Assembly (NCBI GenBank): GCA_026413225.1
Contig: CM048552.1
Span: forward strand, 215,536,553-215,600,552
DNA: 64,000 nucleotides
Direction of reading: 5' to 3'
DNA from: Otis tarda
Lineage: Eukaryota; Chordata; Aves; Otidiformes; Otididae
Shown: positions 31,201-46,699 of the stretch, in pieces
How the letters are laid out: every line of letters starts with the position of its first letter
Numbering within the stretch: position 1 is the stretch's first letter
Made by a program: the position numbers and the translations under genes
Notes under the pieces: generated by a model
What the model was told of the DNA's origin: nothing
The model's database searches: none
What the model saw: only the letters and a program-made list of their open reading frames with translations

Positions 31201-34200
31201 CGGGGGCCAGAGCGGCTCAGCGCCCGCGCCCCCGCGCGCCCGCCCCCCGGCCCGGCCCGGCGCCCACCTGTGCAGCCGCTTGCAGGAGGCGACGAGGGTC
31301 TTGTTGAGGTGGGGGAGGCTGCTGGCCCCCCCTTTCACCGCCTCCAGGTCCAGGCTGTAGCTGCCCTTCAGGTACTCGTGGGAGATGCTGCCGAGCCCGT
31401 TGGCGCTGCGAAACGCAGGGTGAGGGGCGAGCGGGGGGCCGGGGCCGGGGGGCCGGGGCGGGGGGACGCCCCCTCACCTCTCCGCCGTCCCCTCCGGTAC
31501 GGCCGGCGCGGGGCCGGGGGGGCCGAGCGCCGTCACCGAGCCGGAACGCGGCGGCAGGGGCGGCTTCTCGTCCTCTCCGTCTGCGGCGGGGAGATTCGGG
31601 GAGGGGGTCAGGCGCGGCCCCCCGCGGGGGTCCCCGCCGCCCGCTCGGCCGGCCGTACCCGAGTAGTCCCTGTCGTCCGCCGGCTCCTTCTCCCGCTCCA
31701 CCGGGAAGAGCAGGGTGCAGACCAGCCCCTGGTTGGGCTGCAGGTACAGCGCGATCAGCTCGCTCAGCGTCCGGAACCGCCGCACCTGCACCCCCTGCGA
31801 CGTCTGCGGGGGGACGGGGGGGTCAGCGCCCGCCGGAGGGGCCACCCGGCACCCCCGCGCGGGGACCCCCATTAAGGGACCCCCTCTGTGATGGGATGCC
31901 CCCCATAACAGGGACCCCCCCCCATGCAGAGACCCCCTCACCACGATGGGATCCCATTAAGGGACCCCCTCTGTGATGGGATCCCCCCATAACAGGGACC
32001 CCCCCCCCATGCAGAGACCCCCCCCCACGATGGGATCCCCTCATGGCAGGGACGCCCCCATTAAGGGACCCCCTCTGTGATGGGATCCCCCATAACAGGG
32101 ACCCCCCCCCATGCAGAGACCCTCCCCCCATGATGGGACCCCCATGGCAGGGACGCCCCCATTAAGGGACACCTCCAGGTGGGCCCCCCCCCGGGCAGGG
32201 ACCCCCCTCCATGCAGAGATCCCCCCATGGTAAGGACCCCCCCGCACAGGGATCCCCCCCATGATGGGAACCCCTCACGGGAGGAACCCCCACCCACGCA
32301 GAGACCCCCCCGTCTCCATGCAGAGACCCCCTCCATGAGGAGACCCCACAGCAGGGACCCCCCGCCAAATGCAGAGGCTCCCCCTCCCATGATGGAATCC
32401 CCCTATGGAGACCCCCCCATGCTGAGATCCCCCCATAGCAGGGACCCCCACCATGCAGAGACCCCCTATCGTGACAGAGACCCCCCCCATAATGGGATGA
32501 TCCCCCTCACGGCAGGGACGCCCCCGTGCAGAGACCCCCTACCCACGATGCAATCCCCCCCACTGCAGAGACCCCCCACAACGGGACCCCCGCCAGGCCG
32601 CGGGGCAGAGCTCGGTGGGCAGTGGGGCGCGGCGCCCCCAGCACCCCGCGGCCTCCCCCCTGCCGCCGGCGGGCTCCCCCCTCCCGCGGGCCGCCGCGCA
32701 CAAAGGGGCTCTGTTCCGCCAAAACGGCCCGGCCGCGCGCCCGGCCCGCCGACGTGGGGGAGAACCGGCACGCTCGCGACGCGCGGCCGACGCCGAGCCC
32801 CCCGCCCCGGCACGCGGAGGGGCCGTAAACGCGGTGCTGCGCCCACCCCGCGCCCCCCAAACCGGAGCTGGCTGCGGGCTGGGGGTCCCGGGACCACCCC
32901 CCGCCCCGGTCCCGAATTGCCGGGGGTGCCGCCGGTGCCGCGGGGCGGGGGTCCCGGCCCACCTGCACGGCCAGGAAGTCGTCCTCGTCGGGCAGGATGC
33001 GGTAGGTGTGGACGTGCTTCTGGAACCTGCCGGCAGCGCGGAGAGGGGGTCAGGCGCAGGCCGGGGGGCGGCCCGTGTCCCCCCGACCCGCTCGCACAGC
33101 CCCCCCAACCCACTCACACAGCCCCCACCCGCCCCGGGACCCCCGCGTCGCCGGCCGGGCAACCAGCACCCGTGGGGAGAGGCGGCTCCGGTATCACCGT
33201 TACCCGTGACACGCAACGAGTTGCCAGGCCTCAGCCCCGCTCCCACGGCAGAATGGCTGCTGGGCGTCCCCCCTCCACGCTCCGAGCGGGACCCCGCGAC
33301 CGACACCCCACGCCACCGCGGATCGCGGCCGCGCTGCCCGGCCGCGCGCCGGAGCGGGCGTCCCCTGCCCACGTGCCGCGGCAGCCGCGAGGCCCGGAAA
33401 CGGTTTATTTTCCGATGGAAGCTCGCAGGAACCGGGGACGCGACCCCGGGGCAGGGGGTGACGCGCGGCGCTGAGAGACGGGGCGCCCACGCCAGCGGGC
33501 GCGGGGAGCGGGACGGGGACCCCGCGCGTGGCCCCCGGGGGACGCCGGGAGTCGGGGACCCCCAGCCGGGCCGGGACCCTCGCCCCGCGCCCCGGCGCCG
33601 GCGGAGGGGACGGTGGCCGGCGCGCTGGCCCCCCGCCACGGCGCTGGCAGGGGTCACCGGGAACGCGGAGGCTGTCGCCGCGCCAGGGCCACCCGGCAGC
33701 GCGGCGGTGCCCCCCTCCGGCGACCGGCCCGTCGCAGGGCTGGGGTGCGGGGCCAGGCCGCGTCCCCCTGCTACCCCCTCCCCACAGCGCCAGGACCCCC
33801 GGTGCCACCCCGCTCCCCGTGTCCCCCGTCCCCCCCACTGCTGCTCCTCCGGCCCCCGCCCCGCAGCGACGGGCTCCAGAAAGGGGGTCCCCCATTTCCG
33901 CCCCCCAATCTCTGGACACGACCCTCCGCCGTGCCACCCCAGCACCCACTCCCCAGCACCGGGGGCCCCCCAGTGGGGGGGGCGGGCTGAATGGGAACCC
34001 TCGGGGGGGTAAGGGGGCCCATACGGGACCCCCTTGCTGAGGGATCTGGAGGGGTCCCCAGCTCAAAGGAATCCTGGGGGGGGTCAACATGGGAGACCCC
34101 AAACTGGGGCAGGGGGCTCTGTAAGGGGACCCGCAGCTGGTGGGACTGGGAGGGCACACAGAGACCTCCCCCCAGCTGGGGGAGTGGGGGGGCACAGTAG

Positions 34201-37200
34201 GGGCTCCACAGCGGGAACCCCAATGGGGGGGCACAGGGAGCCCCCCCGCCGGCGGCCGCTATTTCGGTGAATAACCCCGGGGGGGCCGGGGAGCGCCGGC
34301 ACAAAGAGCCATTATGTGGGAGCGCGGCAGCCGGCGAGCGCCAGGGCTCCCCGCCGCCGTCCCACCGCCCCCGTCCCACCGGCACCGCGGGGACCACCCG
34401 CACACCCACCGCCCCGCCGAAATTGGGGGGCACCGCCCGGGGACCCGGCCCCGCCGCCACCGCCCGGCCATGTGCCGGCACCGTCCGCCGCAGCGAAGCC
34501 CCGGCGTGCCGGAGGGCCGCGGCGCGTCGGCGGGAGGGTTACAGGAAGACGGCGCTGCCGGGATCCCGGCGCAGTTCCCTTTCCTTCTCCTGCCCCCGCT
34601 GCTATTTTTAGGCCCCGGCGGCCGACGGGCCCAGCAGCCGCGGCCGCCCCCGCGCCGGCCAAGGGGCTGCTCGGCGGGGCCGCGGCGCGCTCCCGCCCGC
34701 CGCCCGGGCACGGACCCCCCGCCAGCCCTCGCCACGGAAGGATCCGGCGCGGCCGGCCGGCGCGGCGTCCCCTTCGCCCCGCCGCGGCGTCCCGGCCCTC
34801 GGCGCGGCCACGCGGCACCCGCGGCGGGGGCAGTGCCGGCGATCCCCGGGGAAAAGCCGCGGCCGGGCCGGGCGCGCCGGTGGCTTGGTGGCGAGGAGCC
34901 GGCGGCCACGCTGCGCCCGCGCGGCCGGCAAACCGAATTCGCGCGGGCCCCCGGCCGCGCGCCCCGCAGCGGCGCGGCACGCGGCGCAGCCCCGGGCCAG
35001 GGCAGGGCCGGCTGGCGGCGAGCTCCTGGTTCTCGCCCTCGTTTGCGCTCGCGGGGAGCGGGAAAGCCCAATTCCGAGGCGCCCGCGCCGCGCCGCCTGC
35101 CCCGCAACCACATCAAGGCCCCGGCGGAGGCGGCCGGCCTCGAGCGAAGCCGGCGGCGCGCCCCGGCACGGCGTCGAGCCGCACGCCGCGCGCCCAGGTG
35201 CCCGCGAGGCCCCGGGGACGGCGGGGCGGCCGGGTGCCCGTGTCACCGCGCGCTCGGCCCCGGGGACCCCCGGGGCTGTTGGCACCCGCCCGCGGGCCGG
35301 CGGGATGAGGGGAGGGGCCGGTGCCCCACGGGGGGAGGCTCAGGGACCCCAAACGCGGGGCACGGCCAGGGACCCCCACGGTGGCACGGTGGGTGCCCCA
35401 GCCCCCCAGAGCCAGCCCTGCTCCCCACAGCGCCCAGTCGTCCCCCCCCCAGTGCCTGGGGACCCCCGGTCCCACTCTCCCAGCCCCCAGTGCCCCCCAG
35501 TCTCCCAGTGCCCGGTCCCCCCGGTGCTGCCCCGTGCCCCCTGTCCCCGTTCCCCCCCCAGTGCCCGTTCCCCTCCATAATGACCCCCATGTCCGGTGCG
35601 TCCCCCCCGTGCCTGCTGCCCCATGGGTGCCACTGCCCCCCTGGACCCCTCGCCCCCCCCAAAGCCTTCCCATGTCCTCTGGCACCCCCTCGGTGCCCCC
35701 TGGACCCCCCCATGCTCCCCAAATCTTCCCCGGATCCCTCCTGGTGCTGTCCCAGTGCCCGTCCCCGTGCCTCTCCCTGTGCCCCCCAGACACCCTCCCT
35801 GTGCCCCCCAGATCTCCCCAGACCCCTCCTGTGCCTCCAGCACCCCCTCAGTGCCCCCCTGGCCCCCACCCCGTGCCCCCCAGATATTTCCTGGACCCCC
35901 CTCATGCCTCTCCCGGTGCCCCCCTGGACCCCCCCATGCCCTCCAGATCTCCCCCGGACCCCCAGTGCCCCCCCTCCCCGATGCTCCCCGGGATTCCCTC
36001 TCCCAAACCCCTCCCCCCGGTGTCCCCCCGTGCCCCCCAGGCCCCTCCCGGGGCCCCCTCGGATTCCCCTAAGTGGTGTTCCCCCTCCCCAGGATGCTCC
36101 CCATGCCCCCCCAGGTGTCCCCCCCCCCGATCCCTCCCCGGACCCTCCAGAGCCCCCCTCTGGTGCCCCCTCGGTGTTGTCACCCCCGCGGTGCAGCCCC
36201 CGGATCCCTCCCCGTATTTCCTGGACCCCCCCAGGATCCCCCGGTGCCCCCCCCGGTGCCGTGTCCCCCTCTGGGTGCCCCCTCCCAGAATCTCCCCCCG
36301 GTGCCCCCCGGTGTCGCCCCCCCAGATCTCCCCCGACTCCTCCCGGTGCCCCCCCAGTGCCGTGTCCTCGTACCCCCCGGACCCCTCCTCGGTGCCGTGT
36401 CCCCTCCAGGTTCCCCTCTGGTGTCCCCCCGAGGATCCCCCCGGTCCCCCCGGGTGCCGTGTCCCCCCTCCCCGTGCCCCCTGGACCCCACCCCTGCGCC
36501 GTGTCCCCCCTCCCCGTGCCCCCCGGTGCCGTGTCCCCCCTCCCCGCGCCCCCTGGACCCCTCCCCAGTGCCGTATCCCCCCTCCCCGTGCCCCCCGGTG
36601 TCGCCCCCCGGATCTCCCCCAGACTCCTCCAGATGCCGTATCCCCGTACCCCCTGGACCCCCCCCCTCGGCGTCGTGTCTCCCTCCGGGTGCCCCCCAGG
36701 ATTCCCCCCCCCCGGTGCCCCGTCCTCCCTCCCCGTGGCCCCCGGTCCCCCCGGCGCCGTGTCCCCCCTCCCCGCGCCCCCTGGACCACCCCCGGCGCCG
36801 TGTCCCCCCTCCCCGCGCCCCCCGGTCCCCCCCAGCGCCGTGTCCCCCCTCCCCGTGCCCCCTGGACCCCTCCCCAGTGCCGTGTCCCCCCTCCCCGCGC
36901 CCCCCGGTCCCCCCTCCCCGTGCCCCCTGGACCCCTCCCCTGCGCCGTGTCCCCCCTCCCCGTGCCCCCCGGTCCCCCCCCCGGTGCCGTGTCCCCCCTC
37001 CCCGCGCCCCCCGGACCCCCCCGGCGCCGTGTCCCCCCTCCCCGTGCCCCCTGGACCCCTCCCCAGTGCCGTATCCCCCCTCCCCGTGCCCCCCGGTGTC
37101 GCCCCCCCGGATCTCCCCCAGGCTCCTCCAGATGCCGTATCCCCGTACCCCCTGGACCCCCCCCCTCGGCGTCGTGTCCCCCTCCGGGTGCCCCCCCCGA

Positions 37201-37887
37201 TGCCCCCTCCAGGATCCCCCCGGTGCCCCACGCCGGTGTCGTGTTCCCCTCCGGGTGCCCCCCCTGGACCCCTCCCCAGTGCCGTGTCCCCCCTCCCCGC
37301 GCCCCCCGGTCCCCCCCCGGCGCCGTGTCCCCGTACCTCCTGGATCCCCCCCCCTCGGCGTCGTGTCCCCCTCCCCGTGCCCCCCAGGATCCCCCCCCCG
37401 GCGCCGTGTCCCCCCTCCCCGTGCCCCCTGGACCCCTCCCCAGTGATGTGTCCCCCCTCCCCGCGCCCCCGGTCCCCCCGCTGTAGTGTCCCCCCTCCCC
37501 GCGCCCCCCGGTCCCCCCCCCCGCTGTAGTGTCCCCCCTCCCCGTGCCCCCCGGACCCCTCCCCAGTGCCGTGTCCCCCCACCCCGTGCCCCCGGTCCCC
37601 CCCCCAGTGCCGTGTCCCCCCTCCCCGCGCCCCCCGGTGTCGCCCCTCCCGGATCTCCCCCAGGATGCCCCCGGAGCCGTGCCCCCCCCCGCGCCCCCAC
37701 TCACAGCAGGCAGAGCGCGTAGGCCCCCGCCACGCTCTCGCTGTCCCGCACCAGGAAGCTGCCGTCCCGCCCGGCCCGCGCCAGCTGCTCCTCGGCGGCG
37801 GCCCGGCTCAGGTCGCGGTGGTACCAGGCGGGCGGCGGGACCCCCCGCGCCCCCCGCCGCCGCCCCCGCGCCCCCCGCGCCCGCCAT
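22297..37887 (-). CDS. INPPL1: INPPL1 (SHIP2), SH2-domain inositol 5-phosphatase
   Basis: Removes the 5-phosphate from PI(3,4,5)P3 and dampens insulin/AKT signalling. Coding exons in transcript order (high to low): 37887-37705, 33026-32963, 31803-31659, 31580-31478, 31405-31268, 31196-31106, 29877-29788, 29377-29281, 29052-28902, 28697-28591, 28359-28257, 28179-27983, 27065-26948, 26118-26022, 25927-25789, 25712-25613, 25527-25439, 25340-25259, 25157-25068, 24955-24842, 24760-24672, 24563-24476, 24395-24240, 24152-24068, 23834-23688, 23598-22888, 22716-22589, 22387-22297. Seen in order: SH2 (WYHRDLS, FLVRDSES), phosphatase core (FIGTWNMG, FGDLNYRLD, PSWCDRILW), NNPAYYVL (NPXY), and a C-terminal SAM domain ending SLQLRK. 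Exons 1, 8 and 26 are each one base out of phase. Allowing for these, about 1263 residues (human 1258). Confidence 0.95.
23272..23277 (-). other. INPPL1: Apparent one-base deletion in INPPL1 exon 26 (C6 run)
   Basis: Upstream of this run the conserved frame reads NNPAYYVL to NPFYPP. Downstream the conserved frame (DDRSCSVLQMAKTLSEVDY, then the SAM linker) is shifted by one. The exon is 711 nt, but its flanking phases need 712. One missing C in this run would restore it. Confidence 0.8.
26205..26900 (+). repeat. Minisatellite in INPPL1 intron 13 (CGTGCAACGCACG units)
   Basis: About 700 bp of units near 30 bp containing CTCGTGCAACGCACGTG and CCAGACCCCTCC. Many copies include CACGTG or GCACGTGC. 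It lies between exon 14 (ends 26118) and exon 13 (starts 26948), transcribed from the minus strand. Confidence 0.9.
27195..27960 (+). repeat. Minisatellite in INPPL1 intron 12 (CACCCAGCTCCAA units)
   Basis: About 760 bp of 15-bp steps such as CACCCAGCTCCAACA, CACCTGGCTCCAT and CACCCAGCTCTGA. It fills nearly all of the intron between exons 12 and 13. Confidence 0.92.
28362..28437 (+). repeat. Short GGGGGGCAAAATAA array in INPPL1 intron 10
   Basis: Four copies of a 15-20 bp unit (GGGGGGCAAAATAATGG-like), starting immediately at the acceptor side of exon 11. On the transcribed strand it becomes a C- and T-rich tract (TTATTTTGCCCCCC) that forms the polypyrimidine tract of the exon 11 acceptor. 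Confidence 0.8.
29160..29278 (+). repeat. GGTGGGGTGGGGGGGTCTCTTT array next to INPPL1 exon 8
   Basis: Four or five G-rich units with TCTCTTTGG or TCTCTCTGG between them, ending at the exon 8 donor. The plus strand has many G-runs of four or more. Confidence 0.75.
29400..29680 (+). repeat. CAGCTCCATCAGAACCCC-type array in INPPL1 intron 7
   Basis: C-rich imperfect units containing CCCAGCTCC, CCATCAGAACCCC and CCATTTCCACCAGCCCCCC, between exons 7 and 8. Confidence 0.75.
30000..31085 (+). repeat. 71-75 bp minisatellite in INPPL1 intron 6
   Basis: About 1.1 kb. The right half is near-identical 71-bp units containing ACGAGACGGGGCAGGACGGG, ACCCCCAGACCCACCCC and CTCGGACGGACAGAACCCC. The left half uses related units with CCATGGGATGGGGCACAACA and CATCCATCCGTGCTCCCTGC. 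It runs to within about 20 bp of exon 6. Confidence 0.92.
31855..32600 (+). repeat. GACCCCCCCCATGCAGAGA minisatellite in INPPL1 intron 2
   Basis: About 740 bp of variable units containing ACCCCCCCCCATGCAGAGAC, GATGGGATCCCC, ATAACAGGGACC and ATTAAGGGACCCCC. Confidence 0.9.
33027..35350 (-). other. INPPL1: Distal part of INPPL1 intron 1, no feature seen
   Basis: About 2.3 kb of extremely GC-rich sequence between exon 2 and the intron 1 minisatellite. Stops are rare in all frames, so many ORFs appear, but none shows conserved protein sequence or paired splice sites. Confidence 0.6.
35370..37680 (+). repeat. 2.3-kb minisatellite in INPPL1 intron 1 (CCGTGTCCCCCCTCCCCG units)
   Basis: Units near 40-50 bp containing GTGCCGTGTCCCCCCTCCCC, GCGCCCCCCGGTCC and GTGCCCCCTGGACCCCTCCC. 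The array is more regular toward 37680, close to exon 1, and decays toward 35370. It is stop-poor on both strands and underlies a false plus-strand ORF of 1071 codons and a minus-strand one of 779. The minus strand is strongly G-rich. Confidence 0.93.
37705..37887 (-). other. INPPL1: Apparent one-base insertion in INPPL1 exon 1
   Basis: The only plausible ATG (37887-37885) opens MAGAGGAG but is one frame off the conserved WYHRDLS that begins at 37826. The exon is 183 nt, whereas phase to exon 2 needs 3n+2. An extra G in one of the G5/G6 runs between 37830 and 37880 would explain it. The ATG-to-Trp spacing would then equal the 20 codons of the human protein. Confidence 0.75.
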
Positions 37888-38029
37888 GCTCCCGCCGCCG
37901 GGGCCGCGCGCCGCGCTGGGCGGGGGGGGCGGCTCCGGGAGGGGCGGGGTTAACGGGAGGGGCGGGGCGAACTCGGGAGGGGGCGGGGCGAACTTGGAGG
38001 GCGGGGTGAAATGGAGGGGCGGGGCGAGT

Positions 38030-43921
<5,892 letters not shown>

Positions 43922-44074
43922 CCCTGCCGGGAGGCGGCCGGGGCAGAGCCATCGCCGCCGCGGGGCAGGGGGCCGCGCGGGGCAGGGGGGCTGGGGGTGC
44001 AGCTGCCCTGGGGGGGCCGGGCAGTGCCGGCGGGTGCACGGCGTGGTGCAGCGTTTCTTTTTTTTTTTTTTGGT

Positions 44075-44080
44075 AATAAA
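44075..44080 (+). terminator. ANAPC15: ANAPC15 poly(A) signal AATAAA
   Basis: Canonical AATAAA 154 bp after the ANAPC15 stop, preceded by a T16-18 tract and followed by a T/GT-rich stretch (CTTTTTGTTGGTTT). Confidence 0.9.
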
Positions 44081-44091
44081 CTTTTTGTTGG

Positions 44092-44097
44092 TTTATT
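44092..44097 (-). terminator. TOMT: TOMT poly(A) signal (AATAAA on minus strand)
   Basis: TTTATT on the plus strand, 251 bp beyond the TOMT stop. It begins 12 bases after the ANAPC15 signal ends, so the two convergent genes share one processing region. Confidence 0.8.
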
Positions 44098-44347
44098 TTT
44101 AAGAAACCGGCCCCCAAACACGGTGTCTGGGGGACGCCGTGGGGGATGGATGCTGCGCCGCGCTCCCCCGGGCTCTGCCGCCGGCCTTCCTGCGCAGCCG
44201 CGGGGGGAAGCGGCTCCAGCGGGGGCCGCGCGGGGCCTGAGGTCCCCTCCTTCCCACCCCCCGCGCCCGCTACAGACCACAGCAGCCGCCGCGCTTTACC
44301 ACCGAGCGCGACGCCGGCCATCGCCCCCCGGCGCGCGAGCCGCCCCC

Positions 44348-45817
44348 TCAGCCGTCGGCGACGCAGCGCAGCTCGGCGACGGCGTCGGGGATGGCGCGGA
44401 AGTACTCCAGGCTGGCGCGGTGCAGCCGGCAGCGGTACTTGCCGCAGGTCTTGGCGTACTGCAGGAAGCGGGGGGCTCCGGGGAAGAGGACGTTGTGCGC
44501 CAGCACGGTGGCCCCCGGCGCCAGCAGCCCGTGGCTCTCCAGCAGGCGCAGGTCCCGCAGGTAGTGGCGCGTGCGCTGAGCCATGAGGACGAAGTCGGCG
44601 CCGGGCAGGCCGCGCTCCCGCAGCCGCGGGATCACCTCCTCCGTGGGGCCCACGATCAGCTCCACCTGAGGGGGCCCCGCCGTGAAACCGGGGCGCCCGC
44701 GTCCCGCCCCGCCCGTTTCCGACCCCGTTGCGGCGGCGCTCACCGTGCTGTCGTCGAAGCCGGCCAGGCGGATGACCTTCTCAGCCACGGCGGCGTGGCG
44801 AGGGTCGGCCTCCACGGTGTAAAGGCGGGCGCCCGGCGGCAGCCCCTGCGCCAGCAGCACCGCGCCGTAGCCGCAGTAGGTGCCCAGCTCCAGCGCCCGC
44901 AGCGGCGCCCGCTCCGCCAGCAGCCGCTCCACGATCCTGCCTGGGGCGCGGCGCCAAGGCGGTGAGCGGCCGCGCTGAAGCGCCCCGCGTCCCCAGCCCG
45001 CCCCTCCCGGGGCGCCCGCCCTGTCCCCGGTCGCGCTGGGGGGCAGAGCCCTGGCACTGCGGCTGCAGCGGTGGTGCCACGGCCGTGCCAACGGTGTCAC
45101 GGCCATGCCAACGGTGCCGCGGCCATGCCAATCATGCCGTGGCCATGCCAACGGTGTCACGGCCGTGCGGTGGTGCCACGGCCATGCCAATTGGGCTGTG
45201 GCCATGCCAACGGAGTCATGGCCATGCCGATGGTGCCGCAGCCGTGCCAGCAATGCCGTGGCCATGATGATGATGATGGTGTCACAGCTCTGTCAGCGGT
45301 GCCACGGTTGTGCCAACGACGCCATGGCCACACCAACAATGCCGTGGCTGCCACGATGGTGTCCTTTTGACCGTGCCATGATGCCATCGCCACACCGGTG
45401 GTGCCACGGCCGTGTCCGCGGTGCCTGGCCGTGCCAGCCATGCCGTGGCCACGCCAATGGTGCCACGGCCGTGTCGCCGATGCCGTGGCCGCACCAACGG
45501 TGCCGCGCCCGGCGCCGGGACCCCCGCGGCGCGAGCGGCCGAGGGCGGCGCTCACCTTTGACGGGCCCCAGGCCGCGGAGGTGCTCGCAGCCGTAGCACC
45601 AGCGGTCGAAGGTGTGCAGGACGTGGCGGGGGTCGCCGGGCACGGCGTGGGCCAGCAGGTACTGGAAGGCGCGCTGCTCCCGCGGCACGCCCGTGAGCCG
45701 GTCGCGCAGCCAGCCCGCCAGCACCGCGCGGCACAGCAGCACCAGGTAGTGCCGGTAGCGCAGCAGCAGCGTGAGGAGGAACGGGAGGAAGGCCAGGGCG
45801 ATCGCCGGCGACACCAT
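44348..45817 (-). CDS. TOMT: TOMT, transmembrane O-methyltransferase (COMT-like)
   Basis: COMT-fold protein needed in mammals and fish for trafficking of the hair-cell mechanotransduction channel. Coding exons: 45817-45556, 44940-44744 and 44665-44348 (stop TGA), in phase, 258 residues. The N terminus has a membrane segment ([16 protein letters not shown]). The SAM-binding motif is ELGTYCGYG (residues 105-113) with acidic TVEAD (129-133). At the metal-binding positions of COMT this protein has Ala182 (COMT Asp141), His210 (COMT Asp169) and Asn211 (COMT Asn170), so two of three ligands are missing; these alignments are from memory. The ATG chosen starts [12 protein letters not shown], matching the internal start of mammalian TOMT. 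In mammals it is joined to LRRC51 as LRTOMT, but no LRRC51 exon is visible here. Intron 1 is occupied by a minisatellite. Confidence 0.92.
45060..45500 (+). repeat. GCCATGCCAACGGTG minisatellite in TOMT intron 1
   Basis: About 440 bp of units of 15-20 bp, such as GGTGCCACGGCCATGCCAA and GGTGTCACGGCCGTGCC. The composition resembles the TGCCR array at 10125. Confidence 0.9.
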
Positions 45818-45899
45818 GGCGGGGAGCAGGGGCTGCGGCTGCGGGACGGCCCCCCCACCGCGGGAGATGCAGCCCACTCGTGTCATGAGCTGGCAGTGC

Positions 45900-46545
45900 T
45901 CTGCACCCCCGGCGGTGCCTCGCCCCACATCCCCCGCCCCACACCCTGAGCTGCTGGGGGTCCCCACGCCCCACATCCCCCGCCCCACACCCTGAACTGC
46001 TGGGGGCCCCCACACCCCACATCCGCACACCCTGAGCCAGGGGTCCCCGTGCCCCACACCCTGAGCTGCTGGGGGTCCCTGTGCCCCACATCCCCCGCCC
46101 CACACCCTTGAGCTGCTGGGGGTCCCTGTGCCCCACATCCTCTGCCCCACACCCTTGAGCTGCTGGGGGTCCCTGCGCCCCACATCCCCCGCCCCACACC
46201 CTGAACCAGGGGTCTCCGCACCCCAATCCCTGAGCTGTCAAGGGTCCCTGCACCCCACACCCTGCACCCCACACCCTGAGCTGCTGGGGGTCCCCGTGCC
46301 CCACACCCTGCACCCCACACCCTGAGCTGCTGGGGGTCCCTGCGCCCCACATCCCCCGCCCCACACCCTGAATCAGGGGTCCCTGCACCCCAATGCCTGA
46401 GCTGTGAAGGGTCCCTGCACCCCACACCCTGCACCCCACACCCTGAGCTGCCAGGGGTCCCTGTGCCCCACATCCCCCACCCCACACCCTGAATGCAGGG
46501 GTCCCTGCACCCCAATCCCTGAGCTGCTGGGGGGTCCCCAGCGCA
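45900..46545 (+). repeat. CACACCCTGAGCTGCTGGGGGTCC minisatellite upstream of TOMT
   Basis: About 640 bp of units near 45-50 bp containing CACACCCTGAGCTGCTGGGG, GTCCCTGTGCCCCACATCCC and CCGCCC. It starts about 80 bp upstream of the TOMT ATG. Confidence 0.92.
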
Positions 46546-46699
46546 GGGAGGGCAGGGGGCCGGGGGGTGGCACCTACCTGTCCGGCGCTGCCCGCAGCCC
46601 CGCGTGGCGCCCCAAGCTGCCCGGCCCTGCAGCCCCTCAATTATTGATGGGGGCAGCGCAGCCCCAGCGCCCGCGGCTCCGGTTACAGCGCTGGGGGAT

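Noticed and set aside
34314..37529. Open frame of 1071 codons on the plus strand, rich in Pro, Ser and Cys
   Set aside because: It lies in INPPL1 intron 1 and mostly in a tandem array. Stop codons are simply rare in this GC-rich repeat, all other frames and the minus strand are also open, and no conserved protein sequence is seen.
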